NCBI GenBank assembly: GCA_963575745.1
Contig: CAUYUJ010017793.1
Location: 468,501 to 532,500 of the forward strand
DNA length: 64,000 bases
From: Prorocentrum cordatum
Taxonomy: Eukaryota; Sar; Dinophyceae; Prorocentrales; Prorocentraceae
Direction: 5' to 3'
The position numbers were made by a program, and so were the translations under genes. Numbering within the stretch: position 1 is the stretch's first letter; each line of letters starts with the position of its first letter. The notes beneath the pieces were generated by a model. That model searched no databases, was not told the DNA's origin, and saw only the letters and a list, made by a program, of their open reading frames with translations. Below are positions 50,661 through 62,324 of this stretch, one piece after another.

Positions 50661-50675
50661 CAGGAGAGGAGACGG

Positions 50676-50745
50676 CACCGATGATCTCCACGGGGTGGAC
50701 GTTCAGGCTCTGCCGGAAGCGGGCCATCATCTCCTGGCAGTTGCC
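50676..50745 (-). CDS. Short exon-like segment, unidentified
   Basis: On the minus strand, GCGCAG is followed by GCAACTGCCAGGAG; the frame NCQEMMARFRQSLNVHPVEI ends at ATCG before GTGCCG, a possible donor. Most codons end in G or C and the peptide looks globular. It lies against the GGA array. No family recognised. Confidence 0.35.
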
Positions 50746-50857
50746 TGCGCGGCACACGGCTCTGCCGCCGTCCCCCGCCCCTCCCGAGGCCGCCCCCCCC
50801 CCACCCGCCCTCCCGCGGCCGCCTCCCTCGCCCTCCCCCTCCCCCCCCCCCTGCTCA

Positions 50858-51066
50858 GGAGGCAACTACTGGGAGGTTCTCGTCGGGAAGATTACGGAGG
50901 ATCAAGCCCCATCTGGGAGCTCTTACGCCTGGAAAGGGGCCTCGGACTATAAGCGGGATTGCGCCGGAGTCAGCGGGATTATAAGCTGGGCGAAGCGGGA
51001 CTAAGCGGGATGAAGCCGGACTTCGGACAGCGCGCAACATCAGAAGTTGACCTCCCAGGAAGCGCA
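50858..51066. mobile_element. Family F element, copy 3, most complete
   Basis: GGAGGCAACTACTGGGAGGT at the left; AGTTGACCTCCCAGGAAGCG at the right, inverted. GCGGGATT ladder, ACTTCGGACAGCG. Confidence 0.8.
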
Positions 51067-51500
51067 CCCCACCCCCCCCTGCACGTCGCGATGCCGTGCC
51101 CTGGTCTCGCCCGAAGAGGCGCGTCGGCGTGCAGGCCGCGCGGCGGGCGGCCCTGCCGCGTGGGCCTCCCTCCCCGCGCCCGCCCCCCCCCCCCCCCCCC
51201 CCCCGCGGCCGCCTCCCTCGCCCCCCCCCCTTCCTGCACGCGGGGGTCGTTCGCGACGCCGTGCCCAGAGGTCTCGCCCGCAGGGCGCGCGCACAGTGCC
51301 CCCGCCGCGCTGCGACGTGCAGGCTGCGCGCCGCAGGCGGCCCCTGCTGCGCGCGGGCTTCTGCCCGGCCCGGCGGCGCCCTGTGGCCACGCGGCGCGCA
51401 GGCCCCCCCGCGCTGGATCTCTGGAGCGGCCCGCGGGAGTCGGAGCCCCTCCCGCGCCCCGAAGCGGTCCTTCGCGCTGCCGGCGTCCTGACTGCTCGTC
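51067..51500. other. GC-rich stretch with a local duplication
   Basis: CTGCACGTCGCGATGCCGTG and CTGCACGCGGGGGTCGTTCG head two diverged units, each with GCCGTGCCC, GTCTCGCCCG and GCGCGC. C runs near 51190. No exon called. Confidence 0.4.
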
Positions 51501-52854
51501 GTGCTCTGTGGGTTGTGTGTTGTGTTTGCGTCGCTCCGTTCTCTGAGTTTGCTTCGAGTGCAGGACGCGCAGGACGCGAGCGCGCGCTCTGTGCGCGCGA
51601 GTCAGGGCGCGAGTGAGCGAGTCCGTCAGTCAGGACGCGGGTGCGCGTGCGCGCAGCCAGAGAGGGAGACGAAGGAGTGGGCGGGAGGGAGGGCATACTG
51701 AGGACGTGGGGAGCAGAACGGCAGGGGACGGAGCAGGAGGGAGGGGTGACTGCGCGGGGGAGGGGAGAAGGGGAGGCAAGAGGGCAGCGAAGGGGAGGCG
51801 GGTCCCCCCCCTCCACAAATGTGTCCTCCTTCGAGCGACGCTGGGCCAAATGCGTGCCGCATGCATGCGCATGCTGTCCCGCACCGTCTTCCCGGCTCCT
51901 CCGCACGTTCTCCTCCACAGACGGGGACGTGCCAAGCCGCAACGGCACGGGAGCGGGAGAGCCTGCATGTGGAAGACAGGAGGGGGACATGCAGCCGGCG
52001 ACACCCAGAACCTGTGCTGCTCCAGACAACGCGTGCTGCTCGGAACACGGGCATCTCCAACGCATCCCCTCGGCTGGCGCTCCGCTGCGTGCCGACTCTC
52101 CCTGGGCGCCTGGGCCAAGCACGGCAGCCCCCACGCGCCATATCTGACATCCGACCCCTACCACGCGCCCCTTCGTACTGCGCGGACTCCTCCCTATCAG
52201 CCGACGGGCGTCATAGCGAACCCGGATCCACCTGAGCGGACCCCAACGTGTTACGCGCATTCTTTCTTATGTAAAAAAACGCTGTGCGCAAATGGTTACG
52301 AGGCGAAGCTCGTGCTCCCATGTCGGCCCGGTGCCCCTGGAGCACCCACCGCGACGTCAAAGATGACGTTCACGAGCATCAGACCGACAGCGCCCAGAGA
52401 CCTCCAAGTGCCTCCCGTTCCCCTTCATCCTCAAGCTCTACTCCTCATGGCTGCTGCTCGCGGGTCACAACAGAATCCTTGACCTGTCCTTGAGCTTGTT
52501 CCGACGACCTTTTCGAGGCAACCCAACCCTTCCCTCGCCCAACGTGGCATCACAAATAAGTAGCATCGATTGAGCGCCGCTCAATGGAAGGGGCGGTCAA
52601 AGGGGGGGCGGAGGTACACTTTTCGGGCCTTGAAGACCCCATTTGGGCGCCCCGAAGAGCATCTTGTCGGCAGCCCTCGCGGCCTCTCTATTTATCGCCC
52701 CCCTATCTCTCAAAATCCCTTAAGAATCGGCACTGCTAAAGAAACGATCCCCCCTTCAACTGCAACCTAATGTTCGGGACCCCCCTTGTCAATGGGGGGC
52801 CTTCATTTTCTGGACCCCCCTCTGCGAAATAGAAAGTGTTCCTTACTCAAGGAT
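51501..52854. other. Unique sequence, no gene seen
   Basis: Frames occur on both strands without domain or bias. GCGAGTGAGCGAGTCCGTCA-type short repeats near 51600. Confidence 0.4.
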
Positions 52855-52969
52855 GGAATGATGGATATGATGCAGTGTTATGGCGGATATATTGATGATT
52901 ATGTTGACGGCTGCAGCGGTGGTGACTATGGCGGCGGGGCTATTAACGAAGTAACACTGCGATCAATAT

Positions 52970-53170
52970 GAAGACAGTGATTATGATGAAGATGGTGAGA
53001 TGCTGATGATGAGATGATGACGTTGCTGGTGTTGATGCTGGTAATGCTGGTGATGGAAATAATGGTGGTGATGCTGGTGTCGGTGATGGTGATGATGATG
53101 GTGCTGATGATGATGCTACTGCTGCTGATGATGATGATGATGAATACGATAACGATGACAATGACGATGG
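52970..53170 (+). repeat. GAT/GGT triplet-rich tract
   Basis: GATGATGCTGGTGATG-type degenerate repeats. Confidence 0.85.
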
Positions 53171-53519
53171 CGATCAAGATTGGTCCGCAAAATCGCGTAT
53201 GGGAATAGAGCAACATGCGAACTGCAACAACACCTGAAACACAACAACGAATACGCAAAAACGCCTCAATAAACCGGATCCCCCTCGCTTTCGGTTTAGA
53301 GAATCCACCCTAATAAACCCGACGCCTCCGCTTCAAAAAAAGGCACCTCAAAGAACCAGACCCTGGGGACGGTTATCCACCAGGGATTTCGAATACGCGA
53401 GGGAAGCCCAAATCGAAACGATCCCTTCCGCTCCGCCATCCTGCTCCGCCCCAATCTTGCTGCTGCTCCCCCTCCCATCCCTCGCTCCTAAGGGCACCAG
53501 CCCGTGACATTCAGATAAA
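53171..53519. other. No gene seen
   Basis: Unique. Confidence 0.35.
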
Positions 53520-53680
53520 CACCCGGAGATGCGCGCGGACTCCTCGGATCGGCGCCTGGGGGCCCCCGTGGCGGCGCCTCTAGCGCCGCCCCTGGCGCGC
53601 TACGCGCGCCAGGGAGGGGGTGTCCAGTGCCGATATAAGAAGTCCGCTCGGACCTCCGGGTTATCATGTTTACGTAGTAA
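53520..53680 (-). repeat. Family P, copy 2
   Basis: Reverse complement matches 3243-3415, including GGAGGTCCG, CCCCCTCCCT and the GGCGCTAGAGGCGCCGCC core. Confidence 0.65.
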
Positions 53681-53824
53681 TCGTTCAGGCCCCATCGCTC
53701 CCTCCCTCCCTCCCCGCGAGGGCCTATCGACGTCTGCAGCTGCACCCGCTTCTCCGAGTGGAGCTGCCCCCACATCTGCCCGACCTGGGCGGTCGTGACC
53801 TCCCGCCAACAAGGGGTGGGTGGG

Positions 53825-53990
53825 CAGCAGGAGCAAGAGTTTGTTTTACATCTAAGTATATACACATATATATATATATGTGAATGTAAAACCCTTCCAA
53901 TTCTCGCTGGATGATTTAGTTCATTGTCTGAAAGGTGGTCGGACCTCCCACTCTTGCTCCTGCTGGGGCAAGGGGCAGCAGGAGCAAGAG
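53825..53990. repeat. CAGCAGGAGCAAGAG in three copies, one inverted
   Basis: Direct at 53825-53839 and 53976-53990, inverted at 53951-53965. A TATATA tract (53860-53880) and TTTTACAT/ATGTAAAA arms lie inside. Confidence 0.85.
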
Positions 53991-54534
53991 CGGGCGGGGG
54001 ATGAGAGGGTCAAGAGCTTACCATCGCTCGGACGTCCATTCCTCGTGCATGTGTCTCGGCTTCGTACTTGTTTGTTTGTGCATTTTGCTTTTTGCCAGGG
54101 CGGGTCATGAGCTGTCGACGCCTATGCAAATCCGCTCTGCAGTTCGTGCAGCTAAAGGCGGTGTCAAGCGGTTGCGGTTCCTCCCTCTCTTCGTCGTCGT
54201 CCCCAGCATTTGTCCTCCCCTTATTTGTCGTGCAAGTATCCTCGCCCTCACTGCCAGTCTTCGGGCTGCTGTGTCATGTCTCACCCTCCTGTGCGTGCTT
54301 ACAGCGACCTGTCTCTCTTCTTGGCGTCGTTCGGGCGTGTGTACTTGTCTCAGCTGGGACAATGAAGGAGCATCCTGGATCGCCTCGGGTGCTGCGCAAT
54401 GCGACTGGGCCTCTCTGCCACATGACGGCGCCATTTGACGAGCGCGTGCTGTTGGACCCGTCGCTTTGGAGTGAGCGGCATCGCACGCGCGGACAGCGGT
54501 GGGGGAATGCGTGCGCGGGAAAATGGGCAGGCTG
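53991..54534. other. No gene seen; family K end at 54022
   Basis: CCATCGCTCGGACGTCCATT at 54021-54040 equals the K left end; no partner end follows. Confidence 0.4.
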
Positions 54535-54714
54535 TACAGTCGGGGCGTTGACCTAAGGAACCCTAAATAAGGAACGAGGCCCCTTTTTTCCATAAGTTAA
54601 ACTTCGATTTCCGATCGAAACCATAAGGAAAACCTGAGGCAAGCTGCGAAACACCTAAGGAACGCGGAGCCCCTCCCCAACGAAAAGGGTTCCTTCTTCA
54701 GGGCCCCGACTGTA
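54535..54714. mobile_element. Family H MITE, copy 1, TA borders
   Basis: TACAGTCGGGGCGTTGACCT at the left; AGGGCCCCGACTGTA at the right, inverted; TA at both edges. Interior AAGGAACCCTAAATAAGGAA and CCATAAGTT.AACTTCGATT match 61721-61901. The ends suggest a Tc1/mariner-type non-autonomous element. Confidence 0.87.
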
Positions 54715-55319
54715 CAAGCTAGTGCAGAATTTGGGGCGCAGTGAACAGCAGACAAACATCTGAGCCAACACGCACCTGCAAGGTCGTGGCCACGCGCGCA
54801 GCCGCGCGGCGAAGTCAGTCTAGCGCGACATCTGGGAGGTTCGTGCGGCGGCCGCGATCACGCGCGCGCATTTCCCCCGCCCGGCGGGGGGGTGCAAGCA
54901 CATGCGCAGGCCGCGTTGAGCCACACAGGGGTGCGATCAGGGCGAGTTATGCAGTCTGCGCGGAAACAGCCGACATCCACATCCACACCCACGCACACTC
55001 TAATTTTCTTCGCGCGAATTGAAAAAAGAACGACGAAAATGCCACAACCGCTCCAACAACGACTGAGTGCTCCCTGAGTGTCGGGGGCAGGCCAGTGCGA
55101 GCCAGTGCGACCGAGACAAGCGAGTCACGCCAAGGAAGCGGCAAGCGTCTCACGAGAGACAAAACGGCAACTGCAGCTGTTGATGCCGAACGATACGACA
55201 ACGAAGAACACCCACAGAGGAGGACAGGGACACACAAATAAATTGACCAAAATCCCTGGACTCCGAAAAATTGATTCCAACAATTCCTGGATGTTCGTCT
55301 CCCCCCCCCGCACTTCCCG
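54715..55319. other. No gene seen; family R-like scrap near 55222
   Basis: AGGGACACACAAATAAATTG and CGTCTCCCCCCCCCGCACTT loosely follow the R order. Confidence 0.4.
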
Positions 55320-55531
55320 ACGTACATACGCAAACAGAGACACAGACACAGAGACACACAAACACACACGCACAGACACATACACACAAACAAATACACA
55401 CACACACACACTTTACAGGAACAAATGCGCGTAGAAAACGCCAAAGTCAAACAACGATGACGCACTATGCAGACACAAACACACACACACACACACACGA
55501 AACATACACAAACACACCCACACCCACACCC

Positions 55532-55584
<53 letters not shown>

Positions 55585-56130
55585 TGAGCGGTCGCGGCCT
55601 CGCACGCAGCGACGAGGCGTACAGCATCGAATACCACCGCGCGCAAGCCCCGCGCGCGTCGGGCCCTCAGAAGCGGGAGACCTCGCACCACCAGGTTCCG
55701 CCCGGGCATGGGCGGCCGGTGTGAGGGAGAGACGAAGGACGGCGAGACAGCAACGGACCGTGGGTGAGGGTCCCACCAGGCACCAGGCAGGCGACAGAGG
55801 ACGGCAAGCAAGCGCGCTCGACCAAAGCGTGCGGCCTACATCCGCAAGGAAGCGGAGGGGAGAACGAGACGGTACTACGCTGGGGAGGCGACACATACAC
55901 ACACATACACACGCACACTTTGTTTTCGGCCGGCTGGTCCAACACAGCGAGGGCAACCACACACACACACACAAACACAAACACACTCTTTTCCGTCGGC
56001 GGTTGGGCAGAGTCACTGCGCTGGCAATGAGGCGTTGGTAGATGTACGAACGCGAATGAAGCCACCATGCAGGAGGAGATAGGGAGGAATCACACACACA
56101 TAACACACACGAACGCAAACATATAATCTT
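55320..56130 (+). repeat. CA-rich microsatellite zone
   Basis: CACACA runs at 55330-55420, 55478-55580, 55890-55920, 55958-55985 and 56090-56110 separated by unique GC-rich pieces. Confidence 0.85.
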
Positions 56131-56450
56131 CTTGGTGACGCAGCCGCGGGCGCAGAGACGCGACGAGCCTCAGGGCGGCCGGCGGAACCAATCCAAACCA
56201 AACGATATACGCATGGATCCGATGGCATGAAGCAACCTGCCGGACCCAAGAATGGCGTAACGCGCTGAGAACAGTGGCGGGAAATAACCAAGCAAAGAGT
56301 ACGGGCACGCGCATAAGACCGGCAGCGCCGACAAGACCAGGCCGAGCAGCACAGCGCGCCGACACGCGCACCGCAGTGCAGAAGTGCCGCTGCTGCTCCG
56401 ACAAAAACGGGAGAGGGCACACCAATCACCTCAATGACGACGGCGACGCC
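56131..56450. other. No gene seen
   Basis: Unique. Confidence 0.35.
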
Positions 56451-56616
56451 TACACCCTGCGAAATGCTTTAGAAATCATGGGTTAAGAAATTCATAGTCT
56501 CAGAGTTTGAATAAAAACCCAGATTGCCTATCAAAATCTCAAGATTTACATTAAAACGTTAATAATCGAGACTCTGGCCGAAGACTTAAGTTTTCTTAAG
56601 CATCGCCTAAGGTGTA
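56451..56616. mobile_element. Family L MITE, copy 2
   Basis: TACACCCTGCGAAATGCTTT at the left, TTAAGCATCGCCTAAGGTGT at the right, TA at both edges; interior matches 27568-27735. Confidence 0.87.
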
Positions 56617-56840
56617 CGAGAAGCCCTGGAACCAAACTTGTACATCGGCGCCCATGGCGAGGTTGAGCCACGGACTCCCCCAATGCATGTCTGAGGTCTT
56701 GGCCGCCTGCCTACAGTACACGACGGCGTTGAGGAGGAGAGCGGGGGCATTGGACGACGACGGCCGACGCCTGGGCATCGTCATCGGGGCCACCTTGACA
56801 AAAGCGGACAGTGGCGCATCCGAGCAAGCTGCAGCAGCGG
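56617..56840 (-). CDS. Exon-like coding island ending in family L
   Basis: Minus frame DAPLSAFVKVAPMTMPRRRP, then NAPALLLNAVVYCRQAAKTS and WLNLAMGADVQVWFQGF, with about three quarters of codons ending in G or C in a region of only moderate GC. The composition (Trp, Tyr, Met, Cys) is that of a folded protein. The frame then enters family L and takes YTLGDA and a TAA stop from it, exactly as at 27740-27918. No family recognised; upstream limit unknown. Confidence 0.45.
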
Positions 56841-57844
56841 GTCGAGACCTCCTCCATTCTTCCTTCCCCCCCACGCTGTCAGATATACGACGTCCAAGTC
56901 TGCAATGTTCTGGCTTCTGTTGGATGTTCGTGCTGGAAACCCTCCTGGAGCCACTCGGTCCACTCGTGCTTCGATGCTACGTCGAACTTCCGTCGGCTCG
57001 ACTGCAACTAAGGTCGGAGAGGAATCGAACGAGGGCCCAACTCAAATCGAACGGACCCGACAGGTGGGCCCCGGGAAGGTTCCCCGAACGAGCACCCAAC
57101 TTCTGAGGCTTTGACGACGATCGCCGAGGGTGGCGTTGGACGCCTGGGTAAAGAAAACAGGGGCACGATGACCAACAGGAAACGCTGTCCAAAACTGACT
57201 GCGGCAGCTGTTGGGCAGGCGATTTTCTCACAAGTGGGCAACCTCCGCGGCGACATCGAAATAGGGTCCTGTTCAGAGTGGGCAAGAACTGCTGTTGGCT
57301 CCAGCTGGCATCCCACCAGGTGGAGCTCCTTGGCTCCAGCTGCACGTGCTCCAACCGGACGCAGCGCCGCCCGAGAGAAGGCCGTGGTCAGCCTGGCGCC
57401 ATCGGGGATCTTCTGACCCGGGTCAATCCAGACCCGGGTCAGCAGGAAACCAAAAAACTGAAATGCAGGAGGAAAAAACTGCAACGCAGCTCTTCGCAAA
57501 CCTGGGTCGGCCAATCTGCGCGGCCGCCTCGCGGCCACGAGCGGCTCGCTAACCCGGGTCAGCCAGAGGGGGTCTTCGTAGGATCCTGCAGGATCCGGTG
57601 CCCTGGCTGACCCCCGTTTGCGCTGACCTGACCCCCGTCTCTGATGCCCCGACGCCACCCCACCACCACTCGCCCGGCACGCGCCGGGGTGGCCGGGGAT
57701 ACCGCCTGCTTTGCAGACAGGGGGCTCGCGGCTCGTGTGTCGCATGGTGCGTTCAACCCAGGCACGCCTGCGAGCGACTGCCCCCTGACCCAGGCGCCCT
57801 GGAGAACGGAGGAAGCTTTCAGGCCGCGGAAATCCAGAGAAAGA
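56841..57844. other. No firm gene; X-like scrap near 57150-57260
   Basis: CCAACAGGAAACGCTGTCC and GCAGCTGTTGGGCAGGCGAT resemble the middle of family X in a diverged form. GACCCGGGTC words recur near 57413-57440 and 57552. Confidence 0.4.
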
Positions 57845-58130
57845 GCCGCTTGCTGGAGAGGGGGGGAAGGAGGAGGAGGAGGAGGAGGAGGAGGAGGTGG
57901 AGGTGGAGGAGTAGGAGTAGGAGGGGGAGGAGGATAAGATGAAGGATGAGGAGGAGAAGGAGGAGAAGATGAAGGCGGAGGAGGAGATGATGAAGGAGGA
58001 GGAGGACAAGGAGTGGGAGGAGGAGGACAAGGAGTGGGAGGAGGAGGAGAAGGAGGAGGAGGAGGAGGACGAGGAGCGAGGAGCGAGGAGGACAAGGAGC
58101 GAGGAGGAGGAGGAGGAGGGAGGAGCGAAC
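57845..58130 (+). repeat. GGA triplet array, interrupted
   Basis: GGAGGAGGAGG with GTGGGAGG and GATGAAGG interruptions. Confidence 0.92.
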
Positions 58131-58974
58131 AAAGACGAGCGCGGGCAGCGAGCGGCTCCTTCCGTGCCCGCCTTCGATCCTCCACGAGTGGCGCTGGCGC
58201 CGAACGGCTCTCCGTGGGGCGCCCGCCCGCCCCGAAGCGCGCCTGCAGGGGCGACAGGAGAGGCTGCGCCGGGGCGGGCGGCGGCGGCGCGGGCGGCGCC
58301 TCGCTGCGGGCTGCGAGGCTCCGGGAGGAGCGCAGGTGCAGCATCGAGGACGATGCAAGATCGGGGGGGATGTGGGATCGGGGGGGGGTCGAGGCTGCAG
58401 GGTCGAGGCTCGAGGAACGATGAGGAGCGAGGCTCGAGGGGAGAGTCGAGGCTCGAGGCTCTGGTAGCATCAGGGATCGGGGCTCGAGGATCGAGGTTCG
58501 AGGCTTGATGATCGAGGAGGATCGAGCATCGGAAGCCGACGCTTGTGGCGGGCTTGGGCTCGGGCGCCAGGGACCAAACCTGGGTGATCTCACGACCAGC
58601 AACAATAGCCGTATCCGCGCTCTCGCGGTCTGGATTCTGGGGCGCGATCCCGCAGATACACGGTCGCACGGATGCGTTCCGCGCGAAACCCTCATGAAGA
58701 AACGCCCCGTATCCGCAAGGTCGCCCCCCCCCCCCCCATGGGGTAACGTCACGATTCGTGCCAGCGCCGTCCAGGAATGCTTGAAAATAGCCCACAAAGC
58801 TGAAATAGCAGATGCCGATTGGAATCTGCTACGGCAGAGCGCGCACCAGTCTATGGATATGCAAGGACCTGTGATGTATAGCTACGGATACCCAAGCGCT
58901 GCGTGGGGCTTTGTTGAGGATCGAATGCGGCTGGGTCTCATCTTCTCCCTTCCCTCCTCCGTCTCCTCCTCCTG
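58131..58974. other. GGATCGAGGCTCGAGG words, no firm gene
   Basis: 58385-58520 is a degenerate tandem of GATCGAGG and GGCTCGAGG. The plus frame 58745-58930 looks protein-like (AVQECLKIAHKAEIADADW) but has no codon bias. Confidence 0.4.
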
Positions 58975-59045
58975 GCACCCCCTCCGGCTCCTCGCGTCGT
59001 CTTCGTCGTCTTCGTCGTCGTCGTCCTCCTCCTCCTCCTCCTCCA
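58975..59045 (+). repeat. CGTCGT / CTCCTC triplet run
   Basis: Two short triplet blocks in succession. Confidence 0.85.
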
Positions 59046-59797
59046 TGCGGTGCAAGGTGCTTCAAGCAAGGGGGCGAGGCAGGCTGGGCCAAACCGCAAC
59101 GACCTGTTGCGCTTCCGTCGTCGACTCGCGCTGTTCTGGGAGGGGCCCGGACGCCCCCCCCCGGGGCCGCGGGGGGGTGACGTGGCCTCGTGGTCGTCGT
59201 CGTCATCCCCGCCCTCCTCTTCGCACTCCTCCTCGTGCCGTTCTTTTTTCCTCCTTGTGAGCATGGCGGATCGCAGCGCACTTGGAGGCCCGACAGTCCC
59301 TTCCTGCACAGCATGCAGAGGCAGCCCGAGTCGCAGCGGCATGCCATGGATTGCCATTGCGTGCTGCCTGCTGCACCTCCTGCCAGTTCCCTTCGGGATC
59401 TGCGCCGCGCCGTGCCCGACGATGGCAGAGTTGACCCGCTTCACTTCACAACGACGTGCGCACCACATCGTCGGGGCGCACTGGGGACGTGCGGCACGGC
59501 CGCATGAGGTACCACTTCTGGCTCAACCTTGCCAGCAACGCGCTGAATTTGTGTCTTGAATAACCTAGCCACGGTCTAAAATGTGACGCGAGGTTTCATC
59601 AGAAAACGAAAAAAACATTCAAGAGGCTGGGAACGCACCCGCCTGGAATCCCATGCGGGACATGTGGAGGCCAGTTGCCGGATGCACGCGCGGACGACTG
59701 GCATATGGAACCACACGATGGCCGAACCCTAGAAAGACGTGAAGCCACATGTGCATCCAGCTCTCGCCCAAGCTGCCCAAGTAACGACTATATACAA
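59046..59797. other. No firm gene; Cys-rich minus frame noted
   Basis: Minus frame from 59347 (MACRCDSGCLCMLCRKGLSG) has a Cys series and moderate third-position bias, but alternative frames are similar. Left uncalled. Confidence 0.35.
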
Positions 59798-59978
59798 TAC
59801 ACTGGAAGCCATCCCACAAGAAACCTGCCGCAAGAAGCGAAGCCCTGAGACCCCAGGACGTCCATCGATGTTCGGTGTGAGAATGTCGCGCCTTCCATGG
59901 CAAAACCATCGAAACCCAAGAAACCCAAGGCATCCTGGAACAAGCAGGATGTTTCTTGGCATGGGCCCCCACTGTGTA
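59798..59978. mobile_element. Family B MITE, copy 6
   Basis: TACACTGGAAGCCATCCCAC at the left, GGGCCCCCACTGTGTA at the right; ACCCAAGAAACCCAAGG and ATGTTTCTTGG hairpin near the right end. Confidence 0.8.
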
Positions 59979-60362
59979 CAGCTGCCCGGTAGTAGACGGA
60001 ACGCGTACCCCGCTGTGCTGGATTATGCTTCTAACGAGGAAGGGCTGCAAGGGAAAAACCGAAGGCAGCGCGTGCGCCTACCAATAGCACAGGTGAGCTT
60101 AAAGTGAGGTGATGGGACCAACCAAATACTATGCCTTAGACGTAGCATCCGACTAACCCTGTTGTATCGTAGTCACGATCGACCAAAAGATAAAATACTG
60201 CCGCGTGAGCGGCAAAATTACATCTCAAGGGATTGTTTTCCGTATCGATGTCAGGTGGTGCGCCGCAACGCGCGCAAACCATGGCCGGCGACGTATGCGC
60301 GGCCCGGGAAGGGGGGGCCAAGGACGCATTGAACTAAGACGAGGCGCCGTGAACTCTGGGGA
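59979..60362. other. Unique sequence, no gene seen
   Basis: Nothing supported. Confidence 0.35.
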
Positions 60363-60388
60363 GATATCATGGCCCGCGCCATGATATC
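60363..60388. repeat. Perfect palindrome, 11 bp arms, 4 bp loop
   Basis: GATATCATGGC, loop CCGC, GCCATGATATC. Confidence 0.9.
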
Positions 60389-60574
60389 CACCCCCCGTAG
60401 TCATCACCCCCTGTTGACGGCCCCCGATGCAGGACTCCCGATCCCCAGCTGGGCCGGCGGCGCCGGGCCCCCCATGAGGTCGCCCAGCCCCATGAGGTCG
60501 GCGGCGGGCGCCGCCGCGGGGGCCGGCGCGGCGGCGGGCGCCGAGCCTCGGAAAGGGGGGCGCGGCTCTTCACC

Positions 60575-60765
60575 GTCGTCTCTGTCGTCGTCGTCATCGC
60601 CGTCTCTGTCGTCGTCGTCGCCGTCATCGCCGTCACTGTCCCCGCCGCCGTCGCCGTCGCAATCGCAGTCGCCGTCGCCGTCGCAGTCGCCGTCTCCGTC
60701 GCCGTCGTCGTCGTCGACGTCGTCGCGGTCGCCATCGCCGTCGTCGGTGTCGTCTGGAGGCCTCC
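60575..60765 (+). repeat. GTCGTC / GCCGTC triplet and hexamer array
   Basis: TCGTCGTCG, CGCCGTC and GTCGCAGTCGCC words. Confidence 0.92.
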
Positions 60766-60904
60766 CAGATGTGTCCTGGGAATCCGAAACTTGGTGAACG
60801 CTTCCTGGATCCAAGCATGACGACACCAGAAATGTGTCCCCAGAACCATCCACCCCCCATGAGGGGAACGACAGAGATGGACTTGCTCAGGAGAATAAAC
60901 ATCG

Positions 60905-61020
60905 AGCTGGAATCGGCGACACGTCGCCAATAGATCGGCGATAGCTCCCGATGGCGAATCCGCATGTCCCTGAACGGGGTGGGTCTATCGGTATCGGGTC
61001 CGCATCCTGAGCCTATCTCC
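60905..61020 (+). repeat. Family O fragment
   Basis: GCTGGAATCGGCGACACGTC, GATCGGCGATAGCTCCCGAT and GAACGGGGTGGGTCTATCGG follow the first part of O. Confidence 0.55.
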
Positions 61021-61148
61021 CCCTAACGCTGCCCCTGACCCCCCGCCGTCGAAATCCAACACCACTGGGAGGGGCTGGTGGTCCACGAGGCCTTCCCGAA
61101 GTACCTTCTGAAAAAATGTTTGCAGCGGACCCAACCTCGGCGATGGAG

Positions 61149-61262
61149 CAGGAGGAGGAGGAGGAAGAGGAGGAGGAGGAGCAGGAGGAGGAGGAGGAGG
61201 AGGAGGAGGAGGAGGAGATGGAGGAGGAGGAGAGGGAGGAGGAGGAGGAGGAGAGGGAGGTG
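61149..61262 (+). repeat. GGA triplet array
   Basis: GAGGAGGAGG with a few interruptions. Confidence 0.95.
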
Positions 61263-61433
61263 GGGTCGGAGCATCGCCTCGCAGCATCGATGGTGCGCCG
61301 GAGACGTCGGGGTTGAAAAACAGCGGACCCCGGATCGCGCCGCACCGCCAGCTCGTCGGCAGTGCGGCGCAACCCGCGGCCCCGATGCAACCGGCAGCTC
61401 CAATAGGGGGTCCCGAGAGCTGGTGCCCGGAGG

Positions 61434-61556
61434 GCCATCGCTCGGACGTCCAATCTGTGTTTTTTTTGGTTCCGCGCGTGGCCTTTTCGCCAAATGATCA
61501 AGGATGCTCCTCGATTGTCCTCGTCGAAGGAAAAATGCACACGTCCGAGCGATGCC
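61434..61556. mobile_element. Family K MITE, copy 2
   Basis: GGCCATCGCTCGGACGTCCA at the left, CGTCCGAGCGATGCC at the right; interior CGCCAAATGATCAAGGATGC. Confidence 0.85.
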
Positions 61557-61720
61557 AAGAAGATGGGGTCCAGAGAGATGGTGCCTGGAGGGTGGGAGCA
61601 GGGCCCGGCTTGAACTTGGGGTGCTCGATGCCTCGTCCTCAGCGCCCCACCTGCCTCGGAGCCTCTTCTTTGAGCCGCTGACCGAACCTGGCCGTAGTTG
61701 GGAGGCCTCGGTCGCTGAGG

Positions 61721-61901
61721 TACAGTCGGGGCGTTGACCTAAGGAACCCTAAATAAGGAACAAGGCCCCTCTTTTCCATAAGTTGAACTTCGATTTCCAA
61801 TGCAAAAGCCTAAGGGAAAACCGAGGAAAACTGTAAAACAATCAAGGAACACCGAGCCCCTCCCTAACGAAAAGCGTTCCTTCTTCAAGGCCCCGACGGT
61901 A
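61721..61901. mobile_element. Family H MITE, copy 2, TA borders
   Basis: TACAGTCGGGGCGTTGACCT at the left, AAGGCCCCGACGGTA at the right; interior matches 54535-54714. Confidence 0.87.
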
Positions 61902-62055
61902 GTCGTCGCGGAGACTGCGCCTGGCCTTGCTGGGCAAGGGCCACTTGCGGAGGCCGCCGCGGACATCCGAGGACCCGTGAAGGAGCCCTCGGGAGACCTC
62001 CAGAGGTCGTCGGCGCCGCCGAGCTAGATCGAGGATCGAGGGCAAAGGCTGAGGT

Positions 62056-62254
62056 CCCAGGGCTACTTTGGGGGCTCGGCCACAAGAAACCTGGGCAAGA
62101 AACCCAACGCTGAAATCCGGGATTCGCTCAATGAAAATCCAAAGATGTCGATCGAAATTCATCCAGATCTTTTTAGGGACCCATCGAAATCCAAGAAACC
62201 CAGGGAACCCTGACAAAATCCAACTGGTTTCTTGGCACGCGCCCCCACTGTATG
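62056..62254. mobile_element. Family B MITE, copy 7, diverged middle
   Basis: TACTTTGGGGGCTCGGCCAC at the left, GGCACGCGCCCCCACTGTA at the right. CAAGAAACC (62191) and GGTTTCTTG (62226) form a 9 bp perfect stem. Confidence 0.8.
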
Positions 62255-62324
62255 GAGACTGACAGAATTCACGGCCCCAGCCATGGGACAACCACGCAAG
62301 CCCTAGTCGGACCCGTGCGGGGGG

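Noticed and set aside
58505-58950. Protein-like plus frame containing AVQECLKIAHKAEIADADW
   Set aside because: Third codon positions are unbiased, unlike the firm coding regions, and no splice borders were found.
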